Source of the DNA: Halomarina pelagica
Lineage (GTDB): Archaea > Halobacteriota > Halobacteria > Halobacteriales > Haloarculaceae
Reading direction: 5' to 3'
Assembly (NCBI RefSeq): GCF_024228315.1
Contig: NZ_CP100456.1
Span: forward strand, 40,302 to 104,301
Length of the DNA: 64,000 nucleotides
Positions 51,647 through 59,823 of the stretch are shown one piece after another. Under the pieces are notes generated by a model that saw only the letters and a program-made list of their open reading frames with translations, was not told the origin of the DNA and searched no databases. Each line of letters opens with the position of its first letter. Within the stretch, counting starts at the first letter, position 1. The position numbers were made by a program, and so were the translations under genes.

Positions 51647-51647
51647 C

Positions 51648-52517
51648 GTGAGCACCCGGAGCGGACGCTTCGCGTTCGACGTCGAGTCGTTCCAGTGGGT
51701 CGGAAAGAAGCTCGGCTTCTACGGCTCGCTCTTCGTCCTCACGCTCGTGTCGATGTTCCCGGTCATCTGGATGTTCGTCACCTCCATCAAGCAGCCGGCG
51801 AACGTCGTCCAGTTTCCCGTCCACTACCTCCCGCAGAACCCGACGCTCGAGAACTACGCCACCGCGCTCTCGCAGGCCCCGTTCCTGCGATACCTCGTCA
51901 ACAGCGCCATCGTCGCGGGCGGGACGGCGATCGTCGACGTCGTACTGGGCGCGCTCGCGGGCTACGCGCTCTCCAGATTGCGGTTCCAGTACAAGCTCCA
52001 CGTCCTCCTGCTCATTCTGGGTACCGCCATGCTGCCGTACATCTCGCGTCTCATCCCGCTGTTCTCGCTGGCGCGGTCGTGGGGCCTCCTCAACGATTAC
52101 CTCGGCCTCATCGTCCCGTACTCCGCGTTCCAGCTCCCGTTCGCCGTCTGGATCTTCCAGGCGTACTTCAAGGAACTCCCCGACTCCCTCGAGGAGGCCG
52201 GGCTGATGGACGGGCTGTCGCGGATCGGCGTCCTGTTTCGCATCATCCTCCCCGTCTCCGCACCCGCGATGGCGACGACCGCCATCATCGTCTTCATCTA
52301 CGCGTGGAACGAGTTCCTCTTCGCGCTCACGTTCATGACGCAGGATCAGATGCGGACGATCACCGTCGGGATCGCCCTGTACCAGGGCCAGTATCAGTAC
52401 CCCTGGGGGACCATCTCCGCGGCGGTGTTCATGTCCATCGTCCCGCTGATGCTGTTCATGCTCTTCTTCCAGCAACGTGTCGTCGAGGGGCTCACCGCCG
52501 GTACCGGGAAGGCCTGA
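51648..52517 (+). CDS. sugar ABC transporter permease (MalG type)
   Basis: The protein has 289 residues from GTG 51648 (TGACGTG junction). It has six transmembrane helices and an EAA loop 'EEAGLMDGLSRIGVLFRIILP', in which Ala-Ala is replaced by Ala-Gly, a common variant. The end is 'FFQQRVVEGLTAGTGKA'. It is cotranscribed with the preceding permease. Confidence 0.92.
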   Translation: MSTRSGRFAFDVESFQWVGKKLGFYGSLFVLTLVSMFPVIWMFVTSIKQPANVVQFPVHYLPQNPTLENYATALSQAPFLRYLVNSAIVAGGTAIVDVVLGALAGYALSRLRFQYKLHVLLLILGTAMLPYISRLIPLFSLARSWGLLNDYLGLIVPYSAFQLPFAVWIFQAYFKELPDSLEEAGLMDGLSRIGVLFRIILPVSAPAMATTAIIVFIYAWNEFLFALTFMTQDQMRTITVGIALYQGQYQYPWGTISAAVFMSIVPLMLFMLFFQQRVVEGLTAGTGKA

Positions 52518-52639
52518 CGACCATCCTCTCCTGTGGATCGTCTACCCTGCCGTTCTTTCGAGCTGAATCGGATAGCGATCGAGACGTTCGAGGCGCTCGC
52601 GCACGTTCGGCGCGTGAGTGAACCCGACCGCGAACGGCG

Positions 52640-53608
52640 TCACTCGACGCCGTTGACCACGTTGTACGGGTCCCCACCCGTGAGGACGCGCGCTACGATG
52701 CGCGCCACCGTCCGCCGGCGCTCTTCGTTGGCCTCCTCGGAGTACCAGGCGACGTGCGGCGTGGTGACGACGCGGTCGTGACCGCGCAGGGGATCGTCCG
52801 CGGTCGGCGGTTCGTCCGGGAAGACGTCGAGGCCCGCGCCAGCGATCGCCTCCGATTCGAGGGCGTCTACGAGCGCGTCGCGGTCGACGATGGGGCCCCG
52901 CGCGACGTTCACGAGGTACGCCGAGTCCTTCATCCGTGCGAACGCGTCGGCGTCGATCATCCCGCGGGTCCCCTCGGTCAGCGGCGAGTGGACGGTGACG
53001 AAGTCCGCCCGTTCGAGCAGTTCGTCGAACGTGACCAGCGTCGCCGGGTCGTCCGCGACGTCCGCCTCGCCGAGGAACGGATCGCTCGCGAGGACGTCAG
53101 CGCCGAGCGCCGCCGCCCGCGTTCCGACCTCGCGCCCGATCGCGCCGTACCCCACGACGCCGACCGTTCGCGTCGAGAACCGGTGGACGGGTGCGCCGAC
53201 GGATCGATCCCACCCGCCGTCGGAGACGGAGCGGTCGTAGCGGACCACCTCCCTCCCGAGCGCGAGCACGAGCGCGAGTGCGTGGGTCGCTACCTCCTCC
53301 AGGCAGTACGTCGGGACGTTCGTGACCGGAATGGCGCGTTCCGCGGCCGCCTCCGTGTCGACGTTGTCGACGCCGATGCCGTACCTGGCGATGACCTGGA
53401 CGTCATCCATCGCGGCGATCGCCTCGGCGTCGAGGTCGTACCGGAGGTTGATGACCGCGTCGGCGCGAGAGAGGAGGTCTCGGGCGTCGTCGGACGATTC
53501 GCCGACGTCGCGCGTCAGTTCGATCACTTCGGCGACGTCGCTCAACACAGCTCGTTCTATCGATAGGTCGTCGAAATCGTGGTCGGTGACGACTACGGTG
53601 GGGGTCAT
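52640..53608 (-). CDS. D-2-hydroxyacid dehydrogenase family (SerA/SlcC-like)
   Basis: The protein has 322 residues from ATG 53608. It has the NAD-binding 'TVGVVGYGAIGREVGTRAAALG', catalytic Arg in 'LVNVARGPIVD', Glu in 'LDVFPDEPP' and His in 'TTPHVAWYSEE'. It lies 11 nt after the dehydratase gene in the same direction. The family includes phosphoglycerate, glyoxylate and (S)-sulfolactate (SlcC) dehydrogenases. With the Ldh2/ComC-type enzyme nearby it could interconvert sulfolactate enantiomers through sulfopyruvate. In a xylose route it would instead reduce glyoxylate or hydroxypyruvate. Confidence 0.85.
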   Translation of the reverse strand: MTPTVVVTDHDFDDLSIERAVLSDVAEVIELTRDVGESSDDARDLLSRADAVINLRYDLDAEAIAAMDDVQVIARYGIGVDNVDTEAAAERAIPVTNVPTYCLEEVATHALALVLALGREVVRYDRSVSDGGWDRSVGAPVHRFSTRTVGVVGYGAIGREVGTRAAALGADVLASDPFLGEADVADDPATLVTFDELLERADFVTVHSPLTEGTRGMIDADAFARMKDSAYLVNVARGPIVDRDALVDALESEAIAGAGLDVFPDEPPTADDPLRGHDRVVTTPHVAWYSEEANEERRRTVARIVARVLTGGDPYNVVNGVE

Positions 53609-53619
53609 GACGGTGGGGA

Positions 53620-54885
53620 TCAGACGATCAGTTCCGAGCCGTCGGTCAGGTACTCCTCGGCGAGGTCGCGATCGATCTCGATCCCCAGGCCCGGCCCCTC
53701 GGGAACGTCGACGTAGCCCTCTTCCAGAATCGGGCCGCGCTCGCCGGTGCGGACGGCGAACTCGTTCCACCACGGGACGTCCCGCGAGTGCCACTCCATG
53801 CAGACGAAGTTAGGGATGGCCGCGGAGACGTGTGCGCCCGCGACGGTGCCGACGGGACTGGAGATGTTGTGCGAGGCGATGGGGATGCCGTAGAGGTCAC
53901 AGACGGTCGCGATCTTCACGTACTCGCCGAGGCCGCCGCACTTGTTCACGTCGGGGGCGGCGATGTCCATGATGCCCTCGCAGGCGGCCTTGTTGAACTG
54001 ATCGACCGTCACGAGGTTCTCGCCCGTCAACACCGGCACGTCGAGCTTTCGCGTGACGCGCTTCTGGGCGTCCCACTTCTCCGGCGGGACGGGATCCTCG
54101 AGCCACGCGAGGTCGAACCGCTCGAGTTTCTTCCCGAGGCGCACGGCCGTCTCGACGGTGAAGTTCCAGTGGAGGTCCATCCCGAGGTCGACGTCGTAGC
54201 CGATCTCGTCGCGGACCGCTTCGACGAGCGACACCTTGTGTTCGAGCGCCGCGTTGTCCATGCGCCGGGCGGCCTGGTCGTACTCGCGGTGGGTCGGCAC
54301 GTCGAGGTCGAACTTCAGCGCCTCGAACCCCTCGTCGACCACCTCACGGGCGGCGCGGGCGTACGACTCCGGCGTGTAGACGTCCGTCGGGTCGCGTGAC
54401 GCCGCCGCCCCGAGCGACTCCCCGCCGTGGGTGTCGCAGTAGATCTTGATCTCGTCGCGGTACTTCCCGCCGAGCAGTTCGTAGACGGGGACGTCGAACA
54501 GCTTCCCCTTGATGTCCCACAGCGCCGTCTCGATGCCCGTGAACGCGGCCTGGCCGATGCGACCGCAGCCGGTGTAGCGCTGTTCGAGCAGGCCCGTGAT
54601 GCGGTCGATGTCGAGCGGGTTCTCGCCTTCGAGGTCGATCGCCATCCGCTCGGCCATGTCGAGGGCGGCCTCGGCCCGGAACGTCTCGCCGAGCCCGTAG
54701 ACGTCGGCGTCGGTCTCCACCTTGACGATACCCCACGTGAAGTTGCCCGCGATCGCCATCGTCTTCACGTCGGTGATCTCGACGTCTCGTTCGGGCGGTC
54801 GGTGGGTCTCCTCCCGCGCCAGGTCACGCCAGGGGACGCCGCCCCCCTGTGCGATACGGTAGTCCGGTTCTCGATCGTGCGTCAT
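53620..54885 (-). CDS. enolase-superfamily sugar-acid dehydratase (XacD/gluconate-dehydratase-like)
   Basis: The 421-residue mandelate racemase/muconate-lactonizing-type protein has an N-terminal capping domain and a TIM barrel with metal ligands in 'GMDLHWNF' (Asp), 'WLEDPVPPE' (Glu) and 'VLTGENLVT' (Glu). The catalytic His is in 'PIASHNISSPVG'. It resembles haloarchaeal xylonate/gluconate dehydratases, which turn a sugar acid into its 2-keto-3-deoxy form. It would feed the aldolase at 44344. It is divergent from the GH31 gene and coupled to the hydroxyacid dehydrogenase gene downstream. Confidence 0.87.
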   Translation of the reverse strand: MTHDREPDYRIAQGGGVPWRDLAREETHRPPERDVEITDVKTMAIAGNFTWGIVKVETDADVYGLGETFRAEAALDMAERMAIDLEGENPLDIDRITGLLEQRYTGCGRIGQAAFTGIETALWDIKGKLFDVPVYELLGGKYRDEIKIYCDTHGGESLGAAASRDPTDVYTPESYARAAREVVDEGFEALKFDLDVPTHREYDQAARRMDNAALEHKVSLVEAVRDEIGYDVDLGMDLHWNFTVETAVRLGKKLERFDLAWLEDPVPPEKWDAQKRVTRKLDVPVLTGENLVTVDQFNKAACEGIMDIAAPDVNKCGGLGEYVKIATVCDLYGIPIASHNISSPVGTVAGAHVSAAIPNFVCMEWHSRDVPWWNEFAVRTGERGPILEEGYVDVPEGPGLGIEIDRDLAEEYLTDGSELIV

Positions 54886-54939
54886 CCAGTAGGAGGTGTT
54901 CGAACGCGTGAATAAAGGTTGTGGTGGGCCGGACGACTG

Positions 54940-55030
54940 GCGGTCGACGGTCGACAGTTGACGGTGAGCGGTTGGCGGTGGGGCGATCGACGGTCGGCGA
55001 TGGATGGTCGATGGTCGATGGTCGATAGCG
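54940..55030. repeat. low-complexity GGTCGA-type repeats in the divergent promoter
   Basis: Between the dehydratase and GH31 genes, gcggtcgacggtcgacagt and, near 55004-55026, atggtcgatggtcgatggtcg form imperfect short tandem repeats of 7 bp (gatggtc). This looks like replication-slippage DNA. A gtgttcgaacgcgtgaa near 54898 may be part of the dehydratase promoter, with ataaagg as a weak TATA. Confidence 0.5.
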
Positions 55031-55125
55031 GGTGGCCGACGATCGGAGATCGATTTTCGGAGCCTCGTCGCACGCTCTGGACTGGGGTAGTTTTAATACG
55101 CCGAGCCTCACCATCTCGACCGACA

Positions 55126-57477
55126 ATGACGAGCGAACGGATCACGGTCGCCGCCGTCGAGGACTACGCCGTCGACCGCGACAGCGTCTCTCTGGAGTGT
55201 GCGACGGACGGGCCGCCGACGGCGACGTCGCGGACGGTTCCCGTGACCCTCGAGTTCTACGATCGCCGGACGTTCCGCTTCGAACTGCGCGCGAACCCCG
55301 AGGTTCGGTCCCCTCGTGTCCATCCCGCATTCGAGGAGGACGCCATCGAGGGGGACGTCGACCTCGCCGTCTCGGAGGACGAGGGCGACCTCGTCATCGA
55401 CACCGGCGTCCTCCGGGTCGTCGTCGGTCTGGACGAGTGGGGGTTCCGCGTCGAGGCCGACGGCGAGACGGTGTTCCGCGAGCAGCGCGACGACCTCGAC
55501 GTGTTCGCCCGTCAGCGCGTCGAACCGCTCGGGTTCACCCAGGAGGAGATCAACCACAACCCGCGTCGCGTCGTCGAGACGGGAACGGCCTTCGGACTCG
55601 CCCCCGACGAGAAGCTCTACGGACTGGGCGAACAGTTCGTTGAGTTCGACCGGCGCGGGCGCGAGTTCGACCTCTGGCACGAGGAACCGCTCGGCACCGA
55701 GACGCCGCGGGCGTACAAGAACGTCCCCTTCCACCTCTCGACGAGGGGGTACGGGATGCTCGTCGACACGACCGCTCGCGTCAGCTACGACCTCGGGAAG
55801 ACGTCCACGGCGAGCGCGACCGTCTCGGTGGCCGACGACGCGTTCGCCTTCGTCTTCCTCTACGGCCCTCGATTCACGGACGTCATCGAGTCCTACACTG
55901 CCCTCACCGGCCGGCCGAACCGACCGCCGAAGTGGAGCTTCGGCACCTGGATGTCGCGGCTGGGCTACGAGTCCCGCGAACAACTGGAGGAGATCACCGC
56001 CCGTCTACGTGACGAGGAGATCCCCTGCGACGTCGTCCACCTCGATCCGTTCTGGATGCGCGAGCGCTGCTCGACCGATCTGGAGTGGGACACCGAGCAG
56101 TTCCCCGAACCGGCGGGCATGATCGAGCAACTCCACGAGGGGGGCTTTCGCCTCTCGCTCTGGGAGCACCCCCACGTCCCCGTCGGGACGGACGCCTTCG
56201 AGGAGGGCGCGAGCGGTGGGTACTTCGTGACCGACGGGACGGGCAAGCCCTACGTGATGGACCACACCTGTCAGGGGGACTACCGCGGCGCGCTCGTCGA
56301 TTTCACGAACCCTGACGCCGTCGAGTGGTGGAAGGCGAAGCACCGCCGACTACTCGAGATGGGCGTCGACGTGTTCAAGACCGATTACGGCGAGTACGTC
56401 CCCGAGGACGCCGTCTTCGACAACGGAACGACCGGCGCGGTGATGCACAACCTCTACCCGTACCGCTACAACGAGGCCGTCTACGAGACGGTCGGCGAGG
56501 TCAAGGGGCGCGACCAGGCGCTCGTCTGGGGTCGCTCGGCCTGGACGGGGAGCCAGCGCTTCCCGATGCACTGGGGCGGCGATCCGCAGACCACGTGGAA
56601 CGGGATGGCAGCCGCGTTGCGTGGCGGGCTCTCCGCCTCGCTGTCGGGGATCGCTTACTGGAGCCACGACATCGGCGGCTTTCGGGGCACGCCGACGGAC
56701 GCGCTCTACGCGCGCTGGGCGCAGTTCGGCCTCCTCTCGAGCAACGCCCGCTGTCACGGGACGACGCCGCGCGAACCCTGGGCGTTCGGGGAGGACGTCG
56801 TCGAGATATTCCGCGAGTACGCCCGTCTGCGCTACTCCCTGCTCCCGTATCTCTACACGTACGCCGAGATAGCCGCCCGCACCGGCCTGCCCGTGGTACG
56901 GCCACTGGTACTCGAGTACCAGGACGACCCGACCACGCACCGTCTCGACACCCAGTACCTCGTCGGAACGGATCTGCTGGTCGCGCCGGTCTTCGAGGCG
57001 GAGGGGTCCCGCGACGTCTACCTGCCGGCAGGTGAGTGGATCGACGTCCGGACCGACGAGCGACACGAGGGCGAACGGACCGTCACCGTCGAGACGCCGC
57101 TCGACACGATGCCGATCTTCGTGCGCGCGGGGAGCGTGATCCCGGAGCGCGAACCGACCGAGACCGTCCGTCCGGGGACGCCGGACGATCTCACGTTCCG
57201 TGCGACGCTCGATGCGACCGGCGAGGCTCGCGGGCGATTCTACGACGAGGACGGTGACGCCCTCATCGACGTGCGCGTCGCGACAGCCGACGGGACCCTC
57301 ACCGTCGAACTCGGCGACGTCACCGCGGACCGAGTGACCGTCGCGGTGACGTTCGCGACGAACCACTCCGTCCCCGACGCCGTGACGGTCGGGGATCAAC
57401 GCTTGGAGCGCGTCGCCGCCTCTCCGGCTAGCGGCGAGTGGACCGTCGACGACGGCCGTGCGACCGTCTCCGTATAG
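55126..57477 (+). CDS. GH31 alpha-glycosidase (YicI-like; alpha-xylosidase or related)
   Basis: The protein has 783 residues from ATG 55126, which has a TATA-like ttttaata about 30 nt upstream. It has a GH31 N-terminal beta sandwich, a barrel with nucleophile D420 in 'VFKTDYGEY' and acid/base D486 in 'MHWGGDPQTT', then C-terminal sheet domains. 'HLDPFWM' and 'FGLLSSNARCHG' match the YicI alpha-xylosidase branch. The Q and R-x-x-W sulfonate-binding pattern of YihQ sulfoquinovosidases is not evident at 'HLDPFWMRERCS'. No signal peptide: an intracellular enzyme acting on a glycoside brought in by the ABC importer. Confidence 0.9.
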   Translation: MTSERITVAAVEDYAVDRDSVSLECATDGPPTATSRTVPVTLEFYDRRTFRFELRANPEVRSPRVHPAFEEDAIEGDVDLAVSEDEGDLVIDTGVLRVVVGLDEWGFRVEADGETVFREQRDDLDVFARQRVEPLGFTQEEINHNPRRVVETGTAFGLAPDEKLYGLGEQFVEFDRRGREFDLWHEEPLGTETPRAYKNVPFHLSTRGYGMLVDTTARVSYDLGKTSTASATVSVADDAFAFVFLYGPRFTDVIESYTALTGRPNRPPKWSFGTWMSRLGYESREQLEEITARLRDEEIPCDVVHLDPFWMRERCSTDLEWDTEQFPEPAGMIEQLHEGGFRLSLWEHPHVPVGTDAFEEGASGGYFVTDGTGKPYVMDHTCQGDYRGALVDFTNPDAVEWWKAKHRRLLEMGVDVFKTDYGEYVPEDAVFDNGTTGAVMHNLYPYRYNEAVYETVGEVKGRDQALVWGRSAWTGSQRFPMHWGGDPQTTWNGMAAALRGGLSASLSGIAYWSHDIGGFRGTPTDALYARWAQFGLLSSNARCHGTTPREPWAFGEDVVEIFREYARLRYSLLPYLYTYAEIAARTGLPVVRPLVLEYQDDPTTHRLDTQYLVGTDLLVAPVFEAEGSRDVYLPAGEWIDVRTDERHEGERTVTVETPLDTMPIFVRAGSVIPEREPTETVRPGTPDDLTFRATLDATGEARGRFYDEDGDALIDVRVATADGTLTVELGDVTADRVTVAVTFATNHSVPDAVTVGDQRLERVAASPASGEWTVDDGRATVSV

Positions 57478-57495
57478 GCAGAACGACGAGAGGTG

Positions 57496-57527
57496 GATTT
57501 ATTATCCGGGGTGCCAAACGCTGGCAC
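57496..57527 (+). promoter_or_regulatory. TATA-like box and 17-bp palindrome before the ATPase gene
   Basis: gatttattatcc (57496-57507) is a TATA-like box. The perfect palindrome GTGCCA-AACGC-TGGCAC (57511-57527) lies 20-36 nt before ATG 57547, right after the TATA box. The central AACG is shared with the IclR-like sites downstream. Confidence 0.55.
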
Positions 57528-57546
57528 AGAAATAACAAGTGATACT

Positions 57547-58677
57547 ATGGGGAAGTTAGAACTCACCGAGTTGCGGAAGGTGTTCGACGAGGGGGGCAAC
57601 GAGATCGTCGCGGTCGACGACCTCGACATCACGGTCGAGGACGGGGAGTTTCTCGTCCTCGTCGGGCCATCGGGGTGCGGGAAGTCCACGACGCTCCGCT
57701 GTATCGCCGGGTTAGAGACCGTCACGTCCGGCGAGATCCGCCTCGACGGCCGCGACATCACCCATCTGAAACCGAAAGAGCGCGACATGGCGATGGTGTT
57801 CCAGAACTACGCGCTCTACCCACACATGACGGTCCGGAAGAACATCGGGTACGGGCTGAAGATCACGACCGACCTGAATGCGGACGAGATCGACCGTCGC
57901 GTGCGGGAGACGGCGGAACTGCTCGAGATCGACGAACTGCTCGACAAGAAGCCGAAGGAACTCTCCGGGGGCCAGCAGCAGCGCGTTGCGCTCGGCCGCG
58001 CGATCATCCGCGAGCCGGCCGTCTTCCTGATGGACGAACCACTCAGCAACCTCGACGCGAAGCTGCGCACGACGATGCGCACCGAGATTCAACAGCTCCA
58101 GCAGGAACTGGGCGTGACCACCGTCTACGTCACCCACGACCAGACGGAGGCGATGACGATGGGTGACTACATCGCTGTCCTCGACGGCGGCGAACTCCAG
58201 CAGCTCGGAACGCCCCTCGAGTGCTATCACGAACCCAGGAACCGCTTCGTCGCCGGCTTCATCGGGTCGCCGTCGATGAACTTCCTGGAGGTAGAATACG
58301 ACGACGGTACGTTGAAACACGACGCGTTCACCTACCACCTGAGCGCCGAGACGGCCGACGCGATCGAGGACGCGTCGGCCGGACTGACGCTCGGCGTCCG
58401 ACCGGAGCACATCGAACTCGTCGACGAGGGCGCTCGGGACGCCATCCGGACGACGGTCGAGGTCGTCGAGCCGATGGGCGAGCAGAGCTACGTCTACATC
58501 GACATCGGCGGCGAGACGTACACGGTGAGCGTCGCCGGCGACGTTCGCGTCTCGGCCGGCGACACCGTCCACGTGGGATTCCCCGAGGAGAAGATTCAAC
58601 TGTTCGACGCGGCGACCGGCGCGGCGCTGAAGAACAGTGAGACGAGCGACGCGGTCACGCCGCCGACGCAGGCCTGA
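57547..58677 (+). CDS. sugar ABC transporter ATPase (MalK/UgpC type)
   Basis: The protein has 376 residues from ATG 57547. It has Walker A 'GPSGCGKST', 'VFQNYALYPHM', signature 'LSGGQQQR', Walker B 'VFLMDEPLSNLDAKL' and 'VYVTHDQTEAM', then a TOBE domain with 'LGVRPEHIEL'. It completes the importer whose other parts are at 45393, 50672 and 51648. It sits between the GH31 and IclR genes with its own promoter. Confidence 0.93.
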   Translation: MGKLELTELRKVFDEGGNEIVAVDDLDITVEDGEFLVLVGPSGCGKSTTLRCIAGLETVTSGEIRLDGRDITHLKPKERDMAMVFQNYALYPHMTVRKNIGYGLKITTDLNADEIDRRVRETAELLEIDELLDKKPKELSGGQQQRVALGRAIIREPAVFLMDEPLSNLDAKLRTTMRTEIQQLQQELGVTTVYVTHDQTEAMTMGDYIAVLDGGELQQLGTPLECYHEPRNRFVAGFIGSPSMNFLEVEYDDGTLKHDAFTYHLSAETADAIEDASAGLTLGVRPEHIELVDEGARDAIRTTVEVVEPMGEQSYVYIDIGGETYTVSVAGDVRVSAGDTVHVGFPEEKIQLFDAATGAALKNSETSDAVTPPTQA

Positions 58678-58722
58678 CGCGTCCTCCGCGTCCGCGTTCC
58701 CTCCGTCGACGCTGTTCGGCGA

Positions 58723-58738
58723 TCGCAAACGGTTTACC
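58723..58738 (+). promoter_or_regulatory. IclR-like half palindrome overlapping the iclR promoter
   Basis: cgcaaacggtttacc contains the imperfect palindrome GCAAAC-G-GTTTAC, 22-35 nt before ATG 58760, at the position of the TATA box. It shares GCAAACG with the sites at 59541 and 59727, suggesting autoregulation. Confidence 0.5.
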
Positions 58739-58759
58739 GGCGGCGACCGAGCCCCCGGT

Positions 58760-59539
58760 ATGGGCGACCACACCACCCCGGATGGCGCGGGACGGCGGGT
58801 GAAGGCCGTCGGGACGACCTGCGAGATCCTCGAGGCGCTCAAGGAACTCGACGGTGCGGGTATCACCGAACTCGCGGACTACCTCGGCTTGGCGAAGGCG
58901 ACGGTACACAGCCACCTCGCCACGCTCGCCGATCACGAGTTCGTCGTCAAGCGGGGCGAGACGTACCACATCAGTCTGCGTTTCGTCGACTTCGGCGGGT
59001 TCGCCAAGAAGAACGTCGACATCTACGAGATCACGGCGAAGGAAGTCGATAGACTCGCCGAGAGTACTGGAGAGGTCGCCCAGTTCATGGTGGAGGAGCA
59101 CGGAAAGGGAGTCTACCTCCACAAGACCCGTGGCGAGAACGCAATCCAGACCGCCTCGTACGCCGGTAACCGAAAGGACCTCCACTGTACCGCGCTCGGC
59201 AAAGCGATCCTCTCACAACTCTCCCACGAGCGGGTCGAGGCGATCATCGACGAGACTGGGCTTCCCCAGCACACCCCGAACACCGTCTCGACGCGCGAGG
59301 ACCTGTTCGAAGAACTCGATCAGATCCGTCGCGAGAAAGTCGCGTTCGACGATGAGGAGATCCTACAGGGTCTCCGTTGCGTTGCGGCACCGATAAAACA
59401 CCCGAACGGCGATTTCAACGGCGCGATCAGCATCTCCGGCCCGACCAGCCGGTTCAAAGGGGAGCGGTTTCGTGAGGAACTCCCCGAGGTCGTCCGAGGA
59501 GCCGCCAACGTCATCGAAGTAAACGCCACGCAGGTGTGA
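58760..59539 (+). CDS. IclR-family transcriptional regulator (XacR-like role)
   Basis: The protein has 259 residues from ATG 58760. It has an N-terminal winged helix (residues 14-75, 'CEILEALKELDGAGITELADYLGLAKATVHSHL') and the IclR effector domain (80-259) with 'HCTALGKAILSQL' and 'LRCVAAPIKHPNGDFNGAISISGPTSRF'. Haloarchaeal IclR proteins such as XacR control pentose-degradation genes. It is the only regulator in the 41-59 kb cluster and so is its likely controller. GCAAACG-type palindromes occur before and just after the gene. Confidence 0.9.
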   Translation: MGDHTTPDGAGRRVKAVGTTCEILEALKELDGAGITELADYLGLAKATVHSHLATLADHEFVVKRGETYHISLRFVDFGGFAKKNVDIYEITAKEVDRLAESTGEVAQFMVEEHGKGVYLHKTRGENAIQTASYAGNRKDLHCTALGKAILSQLSHERVEAIIDETGLPQHTPNTVSTREDLFEELDQIRREKVAFDDEEILQGLRCVAAPIKHPNGDFNGAISISGPTSRFKGERFREELPEVVRGAANVIEVNATQV

Positions 59540-59540
59540 G

Positions 59541-59823
59541 CGTTTGCACCTCGCAAACGGTATCGATACCTCTCGATCTCTTACTCTTCGATTGAGCGTA
59601 TCTCGCCCGCTCGGTCTTGTCGCTCCGACATTCTTCCCCGATAACCTTCGTTCGCGAGCAGCGAACACGAAACTCGACGAGTAGGCGCTGACCGATCGAC
59701 CACCGTACGGCGTCCACTGCCCGTCGCGTTTGGCGTGCAAACGGGTTGTACGATGCGTCCCGTTGTCCGTATCCATTCCGGGCGGCAACTCTCGAGCTGA
59801 TCCTCGTTTGCTCACTGCGAACC
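59541..59823. promoter_or_regulatory. array of CGTTTGC-N5-GCAAACG palindromes downstream of iclR
   Basis: Sites are CGTTTGCACCTCGCAAACG (59541-59559, perfect 7-5-7), CGTTTGGCGTGCAAACG (59727-59743, perfect 6-5-6) and CGTTTGCTCACTGCGAACC (59805-59823, right arm imperfect). All have a 5-nt spacer. They are probably bound by the IclR protein. No gene is visible for 1 kb downstream, so their target is unclear. Confidence 0.6.
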
